Below, one piece after another: positions 53,799-62,217 of a stretch of DNA of 64,000 bases. The translations under genes and the position numbers were made by a program. The stretch is from Candidatus Rifleibacteriota bacterium (lineage in GTDB: Bacteria > Muiribacteriota > Ozemobacteria > Ozemobacterales > Ozemobacteraceae). Numbering within the stretch: position 1 is the stretch's first letter; each line of letters opens with the position of its first letter. Location of the stretch: the NCBI GenBank assembly GCA_018818125.1, contig JAHISQ010000137.1, positions 1 through 64,000 on the forward strand. Reading direction: 5' to 3'. The notes below the pieces were generated by a model that was given only the letters and a program-made list of their open reading frames with translations, had not been told where the DNA came from and ran no database searches.

Positions 53799-53827
53799 TT
53801 GTTAAACCTGTGAAAACATTCTATCAT
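53799..53827 (+). promoter_or_regulatory. Promoter of the cyclase locus
   Basis: TTGTTA (53799-53804), 17 nt and TATCAT (53822-53827), leading to a leader of about 40 nt with CTGGAGGA before the ATG at 53872. Confidence 0.55.
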
Positions 53828-53871
53828 AAGCCGATAATAATTTTGCATTTTTTGGTGATCTGGAGGATCAG

Positions 53872-54555
53872 ATGGGTGTTAAGTTTTCCGTTTTTGACGG
53901 AATGACCAGACAAAACAAGATAAATGCTCTGATGAGCATCAAAAGAAGCGAACTGCTTGATCGCACCGACTACTATCTGGCGCTGCACGCCATGCTCGAT
54001 GAAGACATGCAGATCATTATGGCTGCCAAAATGGCCGCCAGTAATTTTCAAAAACAAAGCTGGTATGTTGATTTTGGCAAAATCAGCTCAAATGACCTGA
54101 AAGTGAAAATCTCTGAGTTTTTCCGGGAAAATATCGGCTTTGGTCCGCAACTACACACAGTTGAAGACGTAATTCCAAATCTTCTTGCGCAAAACCTGCA
54201 GAAGCGACAAAAGAGATTCGAAATGATGCAGGACTGGGATGGCCCTTTCCCGCCTAATGCCATGATTCTCAATACGCTGCGCGAAGATACTCAACAATTG
54301 ATTCAGAAACTCATAAATATCGATGAAAGAATCGAAAAAGCCTGGATATGCCTTTACAACGAAAGCCTGCAACCATTCAGGGAGTGTCAGCGATCGATCG
54401 ACAGTAATACCGCCACTACAATAGTTAATCTCAGTAGAATCCTCAATCCTGGCCAGATTTCGCCAGCGCTGGAACAGATTGTTCTCCCAGACCGACAGAC
54501 CAATTTATCTGCTGGCGCTGCTGACCAACAAACGCTGCTTTCTTATCCTGCGTGA
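53872..54555 (+). CDS. Helical protein upstream of, or frameshifted into, the nucleotidyl cyclase
   Basis: Unrecognised. The 227-residue frame starts with a good RBS (CTGGAGGA). It begins MGVKFSVFDGMTRQNKINAL and has HEAT-like helices (DYYLALHAMLDEDMQIIMAA, then a second pair). It ends in a 20-residue stretch (LPDRQTNLSAGAADQQTLLS) that shows no structure. That stretch lies over the start of the next frame, which encodes an obvious strand-rich domain. The overlap is 77 bp and the next frame has only a TTG and no good RBS. A single cyclase gene broken by a +1 frameshift between 54425 and 54555 is therefore possible; otherwise these are two overlapping genes. Confidence 0.6.
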   Translation: MGVKFSVFDGMTRQNKINALMSIKRSELLDRTDYYLALHAMLDEDMQIIMAAKMAASNFQKQSWYVDFGKISSNDLKVKISEFFRENIGFGPQLHTVEDVIPNLLAQNLQKRQKRFEMMQDWDGPFPPNAMILNTLREDTQQLIQKLINIDERIEKAWICLYNESLQPFRECQRSIDSNTATTIVNLSRILNPGQISPALEQIVLPDRQTNLSAGAADQQTLLSYPA

Positions 54556-55792
54556 TGAGCTCAAAACATCGCAGGCTGCAATTCTAGCATTCAATCTACA
54601 GCAGGTACAGAGTGTTCAGCTCGTCAGGGATGCTGGCAACACCAGCGTAGAGATCGAAACTCCTCAGGATATTTTCTGTTTGCCGCAGATGCTGCCCGAC
54701 GACGCTTACGAAGCCAGTAATATGATTCGTGAGAAGAGTGTCAATGCGATAGAATCACAGGAAGAATTTATCGATCGCGACTTTGAAAAAGAGCTGAAAA
54801 AGCTCGATATGCTGTTTAAGGCCAAAGCAGTTAAAAACAGCGAATACATTTTTCGCAAATCGCGATTGCAAAAGATGGAACTTGAGAAATTTTCTGACGC
54901 AAATATCGAGCTACTTTTGGCAAAGCGCTTTTCTGAAGGTGGTAGCAGCGACAGCTTCGACGAACAGCTGATGAAGAAGTTTACGTTCGAAAAAAGCGTA
55001 ATGTTCACAGATATAGTAGGTTTCTCGTCGAGAGCTGCCCAGAAAATGCTTCTAGATACTATGACGCTGCTCGCCGTACACGACAAATTGCTTGTGCCCA
55101 TATTTAAAAAATATGATGGCACACTGATAAAGAAGATTGGCGACGCGTTGATGGTCAGGTTTGACGAGCCTCTCAAAGCCTGCAATGCTGCCAGAGAAAT
55201 GCAGGCAGAGCTTTCCGCCTTCAATCAGCGCAGCAATGAAAAAATATTTATCCGAATCGGTATCAACACTGGAACTGTCTTTGTAAAAAATGAAGATGTC
55301 TTTGGTGAAGCAGTAAACATAGCGGCCCGCATGGAAAATCTCGCCAAACCAGGCCGCATATTTATTACCGAAACCACCATGGAAAAGCTCGCCGGCAAGA
55401 TTCCATGCGCTGACATGGGATTTCACAAAATCAAAGGCAAAGATGAGCCTCTGCGTGTCTATTCGATTCAAGATGACAGCAACGCCGACACAATGGAAAA
55501 GATGGCGATTGAATTCATGCAGGAGACCGGCATACAACCCAATGAACAGCCCCTTAAGGCACCTCCCAGTCTGATGTTGCCAGTCAGCGAAATATCGTCT
55601 AATTCTGGACTGCCCGATATTGCCGACATGTACGCTCCGGCAGTTGACCCGCACGAGCAGATGCTGCAGGCTATCGACCTTGCCAGAAACAGTTACATCG
55701 CTTCGGTAAAACAGGGCAGGCAACGCAGCCCCGATCTCGAGAACTGGTTTGCCCGCTTCGAAGATCTCCTGCGCCCACAACTCAGCAAATAG
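54479..55792 (+). CDS. Class III adenylate/guanylate cyclase with PH-like and SHOCT-like N-terminal region
   Basis: The 437-residue frame has a beta-rich PH-like N-terminus (about 1-85, PIYLLALLTNKRCFLILRDEL) and a SHOCT-like helical pair (about 103-140). A class III cyclase domain (about 165-320) has all key sites: metal Asp in FTDIVGFS, the base-selecting Lys in LIKKIGDALMVRF with the second metal Asp, and GEAVNIAARMEN with the transition-state Asn and Arg. A Lys-Asp type pocket favours ATP (cAMP production). No membrane helix is seen, so it is a soluble enzyme. Its start is TTG 54479, in a different frame from and overlapping the preceding ORF, so it may really be one protein with it. Confidence 0.85.
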   Translation: MFSQTDRPIYLLALLTNKRCFLILRDELKTSQAAILAFNLQQVQSVQLVRDAGNTSVEIETPQDIFCLPQMLPDDAYEASNMIREKSVNAIESQEEFIDRDFEKELKKLDMLFKAKAVKNSEYIFRKSRLQKMELEKFSDANIELLLAKRFSEGGSSDSFDEQLMKKFTFEKSVMFTDIVGFSSRAAQKMLLDTMTLLAVHDKLLVPIFKKYDGTLIKKIGDALMVRFDEPLKACNAAREMQAELSAFNQRSNEKIFIRIGINTGTVFVKNEDVFGEAVNIAARMENLAKPGRIFITETTMEKLAGKIPCADMGFHKIKGKDEPLRVYSIQDDSNADTMEKMAIEFMQETGIQPNEQPLKAPPSLMLPVSEISSNSGLPDIADMYAPAVDPHEQMLQAIDLARNSYIASVKQGRQRSPDLENWFARFEDLLRPQLSK

Positions 55793-55847
55793 CTCTGACT
55801 GTGCACGGCGCGCAGCGAACTCGACGAGAGTGCCAGAAAATGGCTGC

Positions 55848-55877
55848 TTGTTTTTTTCAACCGTTGGTGCATATTAT
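55848..55877 (+). promoter_or_regulatory. Promoter candidate for the Cys-rich small protein and the repair fusion
   Basis: TTGTTT (55848-55853), 18 nt and TATTAT (55872-55877). GGAGA follows 9 nt before the ATG at 55904. Confidence 0.45.
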
Positions 55878-55903
55878 GAGCAGCATCTGCGGAGAAAAAC
55901 ACA

Positions 55904-56137
55904 ATGACTGACAATGACAAACCAGACAATCAAGGCAAACCTGAAGATGATGAAAACGATGTTTACAAAAGGCTCAATGCATTCAGACCGCCCGAATGCA
56001 AACTGAAGAAACACCCATGCAAAGACTGCTTCAATTGCCTTTTCTGCAGCGATACGCGCTGCGCAATATGCCTCAAGGGCAAAAACTGCAAAAAAATAAT
56101 TGATGAAAACGGCAAAAACGACAAAAACAACCAATAA
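55904..56137 (+). CDS. Small Cys-rich protein
   Basis: Unrecognised. The 77-residue protein has a Lys/Asp/Glu-rich N-terminus, then seven or eight cysteines over residues 32-61 (PECKLKKHPCKDCFNCLFCS and CAICLKGKNC), then a basic tail. The spacing suggests a small zinc- or Fe-S-binding fold rather than a known ferredoxin. RBS GGAGA precedes the ATG. The last 35 bp overlap the start of the alkylation-repair fusion, so the two are coupled. Confidence 0.55.
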   Translation: MTDNDKPDNQGKPEDDENDVYKRLNAFRPPECKLKKHPCKDCFNCLFCSDTRCAICLKGKNCKKIIDENGKNDKNNQ

Positions 56138-57320
56138 ACCTGGTTTTTACTGCAGCTTTCTGACCGCGCTCGGATCAGCAGCAATTGCCTGGCGCGATAG
56201 TAAGATTATAGGATTACTGCTGCCAGAAGCATCAGAAGGCAGCTTGCGCAAAAAAGTCGCCAAACAATTTAGCAACTGCCTGAGTGCGACGCCACCAGAG
56301 CCATTAAGTCGCCTGATCGAGCAAATCAGGGAATATTTTGCCGGCAGACCAGCCAATTTTAAGGCTGCCCGCCTCGACCTCTCTGACTGCACGCCATTTT
56401 GCCGACTGGTATACGAGCACCTGCGCCAGGTATCAGCAGGCTCAACCGTTTCTTACAAGGCTTTGGCCGAGGCCTGTGACCGCCCCGCAGCGGCACGTGC
56501 CATCGGACTGGCCGCAGGAAAAAATCCAATTCCCCTCCTGATACCATGTCACCGGGTCGTAAATGCTGATGGCCGTCTCGGCGGCTTTTCGGCCGGCGGC
56601 GGAATCAGTCTGAAAGCGCAGATGCTTCGCCTGGAAGATATCGATGTCGAAGACAAGCCTGTTTTTCGCATCAAGTCACCTCTGCTGATCAGTGACTGTG
56701 ATCTTGATCTAGTGCTTAAGCATCTCAGCAAGGTTGACCGCGATCTCGGGCAACTGATAAAAACCGCGCCACGCTTCAATCTTGAATTCAGCTCAAACAC
56801 ATCAATTTTTCAGGCCCTGCTCGAATCGATCATTTATCAGCAACTGACCGGAAAGGCAGCAGCAACCATATATAGAAGAGTGCTCGACCTGTTTTCGGGC
56901 AAGCAAGATGTAACCGCACTCGACATTATCAGAGCTGACGAAGATGAACTCAGATCGGCAGGACTGTCGCGAAACAAAGTGCTGGCAATCAAGGATCTCG
57001 CTGAATTCGCTATTTCCGGCAGGCTTCCCGATCACAAGCAGATGCTTTTGATGCCCAGCAGAGAGATTATCGACCGGCTCACTCTTATTCGCGGCATTGG
57101 GCGCTGGACAGTGGAAATGCTGCTGATTTTCAGACTGGGGCGCGCCGATTTAATGGCTGCCGACGATTATGGCCTGCGCAAAGGACTGGCCGCGATCAGA
57201 CACCAGAAAGCTCTGCCAACGCCAGCAGAGCTGACCAGGCAGTCTCTGGCCTGGAAACCATATCGCTCAATCGCAAGCTGGTATCTCTGGCGGGCAGCAG
57301 AAAATTACAAAATCGCCTAA
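56103..57320 (+). CDS. Fused methylguanine-DNA methyltransferase and 3-methyladenine glycosylase (Ogt-AlkA)
   Basis: One 405-residue chain repairs two kinds of alkylation damage. Residues about 15-180 are an O6-alkylguanine-DNA alkyltransferase with the suicide Cys in IPCHRVV (C149) and the Arg-finger segment ARAIGLAAGKNPIPL. Residues about 200-400 are an HhH-GPD DNA glycosylase of the AlkA type, with HhH loop LIRGIGRWTVEMLL and catalytic Asp in AADDYGLRKG. The N-terminal Ada regulatory domain is absent, so it is a repair enzyme, not a regulator. Coupled repair at one locus would handle both O6-methylguanine and N3-methyladenine. ATG 56103 lies inside the Cys-rich gene; its RBS is weak. Confidence 0.9.
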   Translation: MKTAKTTKTTNKPGFYCSFLTALGSAAIAWRDSKIIGLLLPEASEGSLRKKVAKQFSNCLSATPPEPLSRLIEQIREYFAGRPANFKAARLDLSDCTPFCRLVYEHLRQVSAGSTVSYKALAEACDRPAAARAIGLAAGKNPIPLLIPCHRVVNADGRLGGFSAGGGISLKAQMLRLEDIDVEDKPVFRIKSPLLISDCDLDLVLKHLSKVDRDLGQLIKTAPRFNLEFSSNTSIFQALLESIIYQQLTGKAAATIYRRVLDLFSGKQDVTALDIIRADEDELRSAGLSRNKVLAIKDLAEFAISGRLPDHKQMLLMPSREIIDRLTLIRGIGRWTVEMLLIFRLGRADLMAADDYGLRKGLAAIRHQKALPTPAELTRQSLAWKPYRSIASWYLWRAAENYKIA

Positions 57321-57366
57321 GGCCCTGCATTAAACGAATCTCGTGATTTCACATTTTGTCAGAACC

Positions 57367-58128
57367 CTAAAATTCGTTGCGACGCTTCTGTAATCTATCT
57401 GTCCAGATGTGATAACCCTGCTTGATGCGCGAGAACATACTAGTACGACGGCGCAAAACAATTGATGAAACACAGTCGGGGATTAACTCCTGAAACTTAC
57501 GGCAACTGGCAATATAGGCTCTCTGGATTTCTGATTCACTGGCATCTGGCTCTATATGCAGCATGTCAAAAAAGTCATTCATTATCAGCTCTTCCTGGAG
57601 ATGATGCGCGCTGCCAAAATAATCAAACGGCAGCGATGCGGCATAGACCGGAACAGAATTGCCCTCTTGAAAAGCAAAGACAATGATATCAGGCTTACGC
57701 TCACTGGTCTTGTGTCGCAAACCAATCGACTGCATGAGAAATCGCCAGATCGACGGCAGGATCCAGCCCTGCTCTTGAATGAAAAGCTCGTATTTCTGTG
57801 TTACTGACGGAGTCAATGTTATCAGTCGTGGAGAAACCATCCTTTCGTCAAAAGATTCAGGGTTACCAATGAACGGTTCGAACAGTTCCTTGCGGTGCAG
57901 ATCCACGAGGAACGCGCAAAGAAACAACTCACAAAAATGGCTGTCCTTTACCGAAAGCTCACCTTTGATCCTGATGCCTCTGAGCTTTCTTCCACCTGCT
58001 ACAAAACCTGCTTCGGCAATCTTCAGTCTTCCTTTGTCATTTTCGGAGTCGACTTTACCACAATTCTCAAACCACCTGCCAAACTCACGCCACTTGAACG
58101 GCAGAACAAACTGGTCGGTGTAGTTCAT
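57367..58128 (-). CDS. Hypothetical protein with a degenerate J-domain-like C-terminus
   Basis: The 253-residue protein has an unrecognised N-terminal part (about 1-185). Near residue 188 it has a J-domain-like segment (FDMLHIEPDASESEIQRAYI, ASCRKFQELIPD). J-domains stimulate Hsp70 through an HPD tripeptide; here that site reads IPD, so Hsp70 stimulation is unlikely. The rest of the segment follows the J pattern (NDFFDMLHI, AYIAS). No membrane helix is seen. It lies on its own between the Ogt-AlkA gene and the MBL gene. The function is unknown. Confidence 0.6.
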   Translation of the reverse strand: MNYTDQFVLPFKWREFGRWFENCGKVDSENDKGRLKIAEAGFVAGGRKLRGIRIKGELSVKDSHFCELFLCAFLVDLHRKELFEPFIGNPESFDERMVSPRLITLTPSVTQKYELFIQEQGWILPSIWRFLMQSIGLRHKTSERKPDIIVFAFQEGNSVPVYAASLPFDYFGSAHHLQEELIMNDFFDMLHIEPDASESEIQRAYIASCRKFQELIPDCVSSIVLRRRTSMFSRIKQGYHIWTDRLQKRRNEF

Positions 58129-58230
58129 ACGTGCCTCCGATTCATTCCACTATCATTGTACACAATTTTTTCAATTTACGCCCACAGGGGGAAAACGCGC
58201 ACTAACAATGCACTATTGGCGATTTAAAAA

Positions 58231-58923
58231 TTAAAACCGGCCATTGTTGGCAATGAAATTATTCAGGGAAAACGGTCGGCCGTGTCCAGGGTAAATCATG
58301 CCGGCGCCTGTTGCCGCGATGCGCTGCCAGGCGGCAACAATGTACTCCGGAAAATCGGCAAATGGCGGATAAAAGCAACCAGGCAGAACATGAAACACAC
58401 TGTCGCCAGCAAAAACAGCCTGTTCTCCCACCCTGGCGCATAACGAACCCGCCGTATGGCCTGATGTACAGAAAAACTCAATCTCGGTACTGCCGAATTG
58501 CATTTTAAGATTATCTTCGACTTCAATATCAACTTCGAAACCATCAAAACGGACACAATGGTGAAAAATCTGGCAACCCAGCCATGAAATTGGGCGCGAA
58601 AACCACATTGTACCGCGTGGCAACGGACTTAATCCTGCGCGCAAATTGCCTGCCTCGATTTTGTGTGCAACGATCAGGGCATCAGGAAAGGCACGCTTAA
58701 GTGCCTTTATGCTGCCAACATGATCATAGTGAGCATGGGTAACCACGATAAATCTCAAAGCGGCGGCGGCAATTTCTAACTCATCGAGAGCCTCACGGAA
58801 GCGATCTAAACGGCAACCAAGACCGCCATCTATAATTGCAGCCTCATTGCCTGATCTGATGATATACGCATTAGCGTTACCCAGAAACAGTCTTTTAACT
58901 GTTATTTTCTCTTCGCTATACAG
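58231..58923 (-). CDS. MBL-fold metallohydrolase, start uncertain (no ATG/GTG/TTG)
   Basis: The protein of about 230 residues has all metal sites of the metallo-beta-lactamase fold: THAHYDHVGS (HxHxDH), SGHTAGS, FAGDSVF and YPGHGRPF. The typical N-terminal strands (ITVKRLFLGNANAYIIRSGN, AAIIDGGLG) lie upstream of the only canonical start (TTG 58758), which would remove them. In that frame no ATG, GTG or TTG exists back to the preceding stop; candidates are CTG 58923 or ATA 58905, immediately after the glgE stop (58926-58928). Coupled initiation on a rare codon is likely. Glyoxalase-II-like or thioesterase roles are possible; the substrate is unknown. Confidence 0.8.
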   Translation of the reverse strand: MYSEEKITVKRLFLGNANAYIIRSGNEAAIIDGGLGCRLDRFREALDELEIAAAALRFIVVTHAHYDHVGSIKALKRAFPDALIVAHKIEAGNLRAGLSPLPRGTMWFSRPISWLGCQIFHHCVRFDGFEVDIEVEDNLKMQFGSTEIEFFCTSGHTAGSLCARVGEQAVFAGDSVFHVLPGCFYPPFADFPEYIVAAWQRIAATGAGMIYPGHGRPFSLNNFIANNGRF

Positions 58924-58925
58924 CT

Positions 58926-60869
58926 CTATTTTCTCAACACAAAAATATGAGCCGGCTCAATATTTGGGTCGAGCTCAATATAATTCTTTGAGCCGTACCA
59001 CAGATAACGCCGGTCAGTCAGAAGATCATGCATCTGATAGCCCTGCTCTGGTGTCAACCCGAAATGCTCAAGTGGAACATGGACAAACGAAGAATGCTTG
59101 ATAAAGGGGTCGAGATTTATCACAACCAGAATATGATCATCACCCAAAGACTTGCTGTAGAACATTATGCGATCATTATCTGCCTCAAAAAATTTGAGGT
59201 TGTCGTATTCCTGTAGCGCTGGATGCTCTCGTCTGATCTTGTTTATTCTGGTAATCAAATCGCAGATATTACCCGGCGCGTTCCAGTCACGGGTTCTGAT
59301 CTCATATTTGTCGCTATGCAAATATTCTTCTTTGCCCTGAACCGGTATGCCCTCGCAGAGCTCGAAGCCTTGAAAGATACCGTACACAGTGGAAAGTGTA
59401 GCAGCCAGAGTGGCTCTTACCTTGTAAGCCGGACGGCCACCAGCGTGCAGATAAGCAGGGAAAATATCCGGCGTATTAGCAAACAGATTAGCGCGATAAA
59501 ATTCTGATTCAGGGGGCGTAGTGAGCTCAGAAAAATACTCGATCAGTTCAGCTTTGGTGTTGCGCCAGGTGAAGTAACTGTATGACTGGGCGAAACCAAG
59601 TTTAGCCAGAGCCTTCATGACTTTGGGGCGTGTAAAAGCCTCGGCGAGGAATACGACGTCAGGATATTTATTCTGAACTTCAGCAATTACCCACTGCCAG
59701 AAAGCGAAAGGCTTGGTGTGCGGGTTATCGACTCTGAATATTTTCACGCCACGCTTGGCCCAGAACAAAAAGATGCGCAGCATTTCCTTCCAGATGGCTT
59801 TATAATCGGCAGATTCAAAATTGATCGGATAAATATCTTCATATTTTTTGGGTGGATTTTCAGCAAATTTGATAGTACCATCCGGGCGTTTGCTGAACCA
59901 GTCTGGGTGCTGCCTGAGATAGGGGTGGTCAGGCGAGCAGTTTATCGCAAAGTCGAGTGCAATTTCGATACCGTGCTTTTCGGCGGCGTCAACCAGTTCG
60001 GCAAAGTCGTCAAAGTTGCCAAGTGCCGGTTCTATTGCATCATGGCCCCCAAATTGATTGCCGATGGAATAAGGGCAACCGGGGTCGGTCGGTGCACAGG
60101 TCAGACTATTGTTGGGCCCTTTGCGCTTGCTGAATCCGACCGGGTGAATCGGCGGAAAATAAAGCACATTGAAACCCATTTCAGCAATATGCGGCAGGCG
60201 CTTGATGACATCTTTAAATGTGCCATGTTTACCGGACTCGAAGCCACATGAACGCGGGAAGCACTCATACCAGGCAGCAAACCTGGCCCTAACCCGGTCG
60301 ACCTGAACAATAAAAGTCGGGCTTTCAACACGTGAAGCCGGATCAGGATTCTGCGCCAGCAATTCAACCAGTCGATCATTGCTGAGAATCTGCCATTTTT
60401 GCAGATCATCGTCACCCTTTTCGGCCCTGGCCGTAGCTTTTTTAAGATAATCGCGATCAGCAAAAGTCAGCCAGGATTTATAGTTGTTAGCCATGGCAAT
60501 GCCTTCAAGAAGATCTGAAGCGTAATCTGTCGCAGCTTCAACCTTTTTGCCGGTATCTAAAATCCAGCTGCCATAATCTTCACAGTAAGCAACGATTTTA
60601 TATTCGTAAATGCCGATCTGATCGACCTTAAAGTTGGTTTCCCAAAGATCCATGCCAGGGTTAGCACATTGCATAGGTACTTTGTTCCAATTTTTGCGTT
60701 TCTGATGCCGATATTCAACCCAGACCGCAATCTTTTGATGACCATCCCGAAAAATATCTGCAACTACCCGCACTTCGTCGCCCAATTCGCGTTTAAGCGG
60801 GTAAACACCGGCATCAACTGTCGGCCTTACGTTCTCTATCAGCACACGTTTGCGGTTTCTGCTGCCCAT
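58926..60869 (-). CDS. glgE: Alpha-1,4-glucan:maltose-1-phosphate maltosyltransferase
   Basis: GlgE adds maltosyl units from maltose-1-phosphate to the non-reducing end of alpha-1,4-glucan, with retention (GH13_3). The 647-residue product has the N-terminal beta-domain, the segment CGFESGKHGTFKDVIKRLP, FGGHDAIEPALGNFDDFAEL, nucleophile Asp in IFRVDNPHTKP (D381) and acid/base Glu in VFLAEAFTRP (E410). The C-terminal beta-sandwich follows. Length matches the family (about 650-700). It starts one nt after the glgM stop (TAATATG), so the two are coupled, and the MBL gene follows its stop. Confidence 0.93.
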   Translation of the reverse strand: MGSRNRKRVLIENVRPTVDAGVYPLKRELGDEVRVVADIFRDGHQKIAVWVEYRHQKRKNWNKVPMQCANPGMDLWETNFKVDQIGIYEYKIVAYCEDYGSWILDTGKKVEAATDYASDLLEGIAMANNYKSWLTFADRDYLKKATARAEKGDDDLQKWQILSNDRLVELLAQNPDPASRVESPTFIVQVDRVRARFAAWYECFPRSCGFESGKHGTFKDVIKRLPHIAEMGFNVLYFPPIHPVGFSKRKGPNNSLTCAPTDPGCPYSIGNQFGGHDAIEPALGNFDDFAELVDAAEKHGIEIALDFAINCSPDHPYLRQHPDWFSKRPDGTIKFAENPPKKYEDIYPINFESADYKAIWKEMLRIFLFWAKRGVKIFRVDNPHTKPFAFWQWVIAEVQNKYPDVVFLAEAFTRPKVMKALAKLGFAQSYSYFTWRNTKAELIEYFSELTTPPESEFYRANLFANTPDIFPAYLHAGGRPAYKVRATLAATLSTVYGIFQGFELCEGIPVQGKEEYLHSDKYEIRTRDWNAPGNICDLITRINKIRREHPALQEYDNLKFFEADNDRIMFYSKSLGDDHILVVINLDPFIKHSSFVHVPLEHFGLTPEQGYQMHDLLTDRRYLWYGSKNYIELDPNIEPAHIFVLRK

Positions 60870-60870
60870 A

Positions 60871-62079
60871 TTATTTTCCTTTGATCAGTGATTTGTATAG
60901 ATCGACAGTTTGAGCGGCGATCGATTTCCAGCTAAAGGTTTCTTCGACACGACGACGCCCTGCAGCAGACATTTTTTGACATGTCTGCGGATCTGCCATG
61001 AGTTTGTTGACTTCGGTAGCCAGATCCTTAGCGAAAACATCTGGCTTAAGAGCTTCAAATGGCGATTCAGCCGTCTGTTCAAGCGCTACCAGCTTACCGG
61101 TAACCCCGTCGATTACGACTTCAGGAATTCCGCCGACAGCACTAGCCACGACTGGTGTTCCGCAGGACATGGCTTCCAGATTGATTATACCAAAAGGTTC
61201 ATAAATAGAGGGACAACAGAACACTCCTGCGTGTGAATAAAGTTCAATAAGCGTTTTGCGATCGACCATTTCGCGAATCCAGTGGATGTTGCCGCGATTC
61301 TGCGAAGCCGCTTTGACACCTTCGGTCATTTCATGCTCAATTTCTGGAGTATCAGCGGCACCGGCGGCCAGAACGACTGGAATCTCAGGATTGAGATATT
61401 TGATAGCGTTAACCAGGTGAATAATGCCTTTCTGGCGAGTAATGCGACCAACAAACAGCAGATAAGGTACCGCAGGATCAAAGTCAAAACGCTTGAGATT
61501 CTCGGTTGATGAGGTTTTCCTGAATTCATCAGTATCAATGCCATTATAAATAACTTTAAGGCGATCTTCGGCCACATTGAACAGACCTTTAACATCAGCG
61601 CGGGTGCCATTGCTGACTGCAATTACTGCATCAGCCATCTCGATCGCCGTCTTTTCAACCCATAGTGAAAAATCGTAACCGCCAGCCAGCTGTTCGCGTT
61701 TCCATGGGCGCAAGGGTTCAAGTGAATGTGTGGTTACGACCAGGGGCACGCCAAAATTAAGCTTTGCCATGATACCGGCCATGTGGGTATACCAGGTATG
61801 ACAGTGCACGATGTCAGCGTCAACACCTTCCCCAACGATCTGCAGATCGCGATCTATCGTCTTAAAAACAGACTGCAGGCCACGATTAAGGTTCTGGTAA
61901 GTCGCTGCCGACTCATAGCCGATAGCTTTTAAATTATCTTTGAACATCTTTTGATCGCCGTAACAGCGAACTTCAACGTCTGCCAGCTTTGCGACCTCTT
62001 TTGAGAGATACTCGATGTGAACGCCGGCTCCGCCATAAACAAGCGGTGGATACTCGTTGGTAATATAAAGAACCTTCAT
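60871..62079 (-). CDS. glgM: GT4 glycosyltransferase, GlgM/GlgA-like (maltose-1-phosphate or glycogen synthase)
   Basis: The 402-residue GT4 enzyme opens VLYITNEYPPLVYGGAGVHI and has IVHCHTWYTHMAGIMAK, VVTTHSLEPLRPWKREQLA, VIYNGIDTDEF, VGRITRQKGI and the donor-site CCPSIYEPFGIINLEAMSCG. These are the features of actinobacterial-type GlgA, whose Mycobacterium member GlgM makes maltose-1-phosphate from ADP-glucose and glucose-1-phosphate. Adjacency to glgE supports the maltose-1-phosphate reading, though glycogen-synthase activity is possible. AAGGAG lies just before paired ATGs (62082, 62079). The transcript starts somewhere in the 80-nt gap before the upstream gene's terminator. Confidence 0.88.
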   Translation of the reverse strand: MKVLYITNEYPPLVYGGAGVHIEYLSKEVAKLADVEVRCYGDQKMFKDNLKAIGYESAATYQNLNRGLQSVFKTIDRDLQIVGEGVDADIVHCHTWYTHMAGIMAKLNFGVPLVVTTHSLEPLRPWKREQLAGGYDFSLWVEKTAIEMADAVIAVSNGTRADVKGLFNVAEDRLKVIYNGIDTDEFRKTSSTENLKRFDFDPAVPYLLFVGRITRQKGIIHLVNAIKYLNPEIPVVLAAGAADTPEIEHEMTEGVKAASQNRGNIHWIREMVDRKTLIELYSHAGVFCCPSIYEPFGIINLEAMSCGTPVVASAVGGIPEVVIDGVTGKLVALEQTAESPFEALKPDVFAKDLATEVNKLMADPQTCQKMSAAGRRRVEETFSWKSIAAQTVDLYKSLIKGK

Positions 62080-62162
62080 CATTTCTCTCCTTGCTCTGTC
62101 GTTCCGCTGATTATACCATGGACAACCCATCTTGTCGCAAGAGAAACTATCATCAGCAAAGC

Positions 62163-62195
62163 AAAAAAGCTGGCGACTACAACCAGTCGCCAGCT
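62163..62195 (-). terminator. Intrinsic terminator of the pseudopilin-module protein gene
   Basis: On the minus strand, an 11-bp perfect stem (AGCTGGCGACT, 62168-62178, with 62185-62195) has a 6-nt loop and is followed by TTTTTT (62163-62168). It lies 23 nt past the stop. Confidence 0.9.
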
Positions 62196-62217
62196 CCTTT
62201 ACCAGGTCTATTACATG

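Noticed and set aside
58231-58758. TTG 58758 as the true start of the MBL gene
   Set aside because: It removes the first strands that MBL proteins need and has no RBS.
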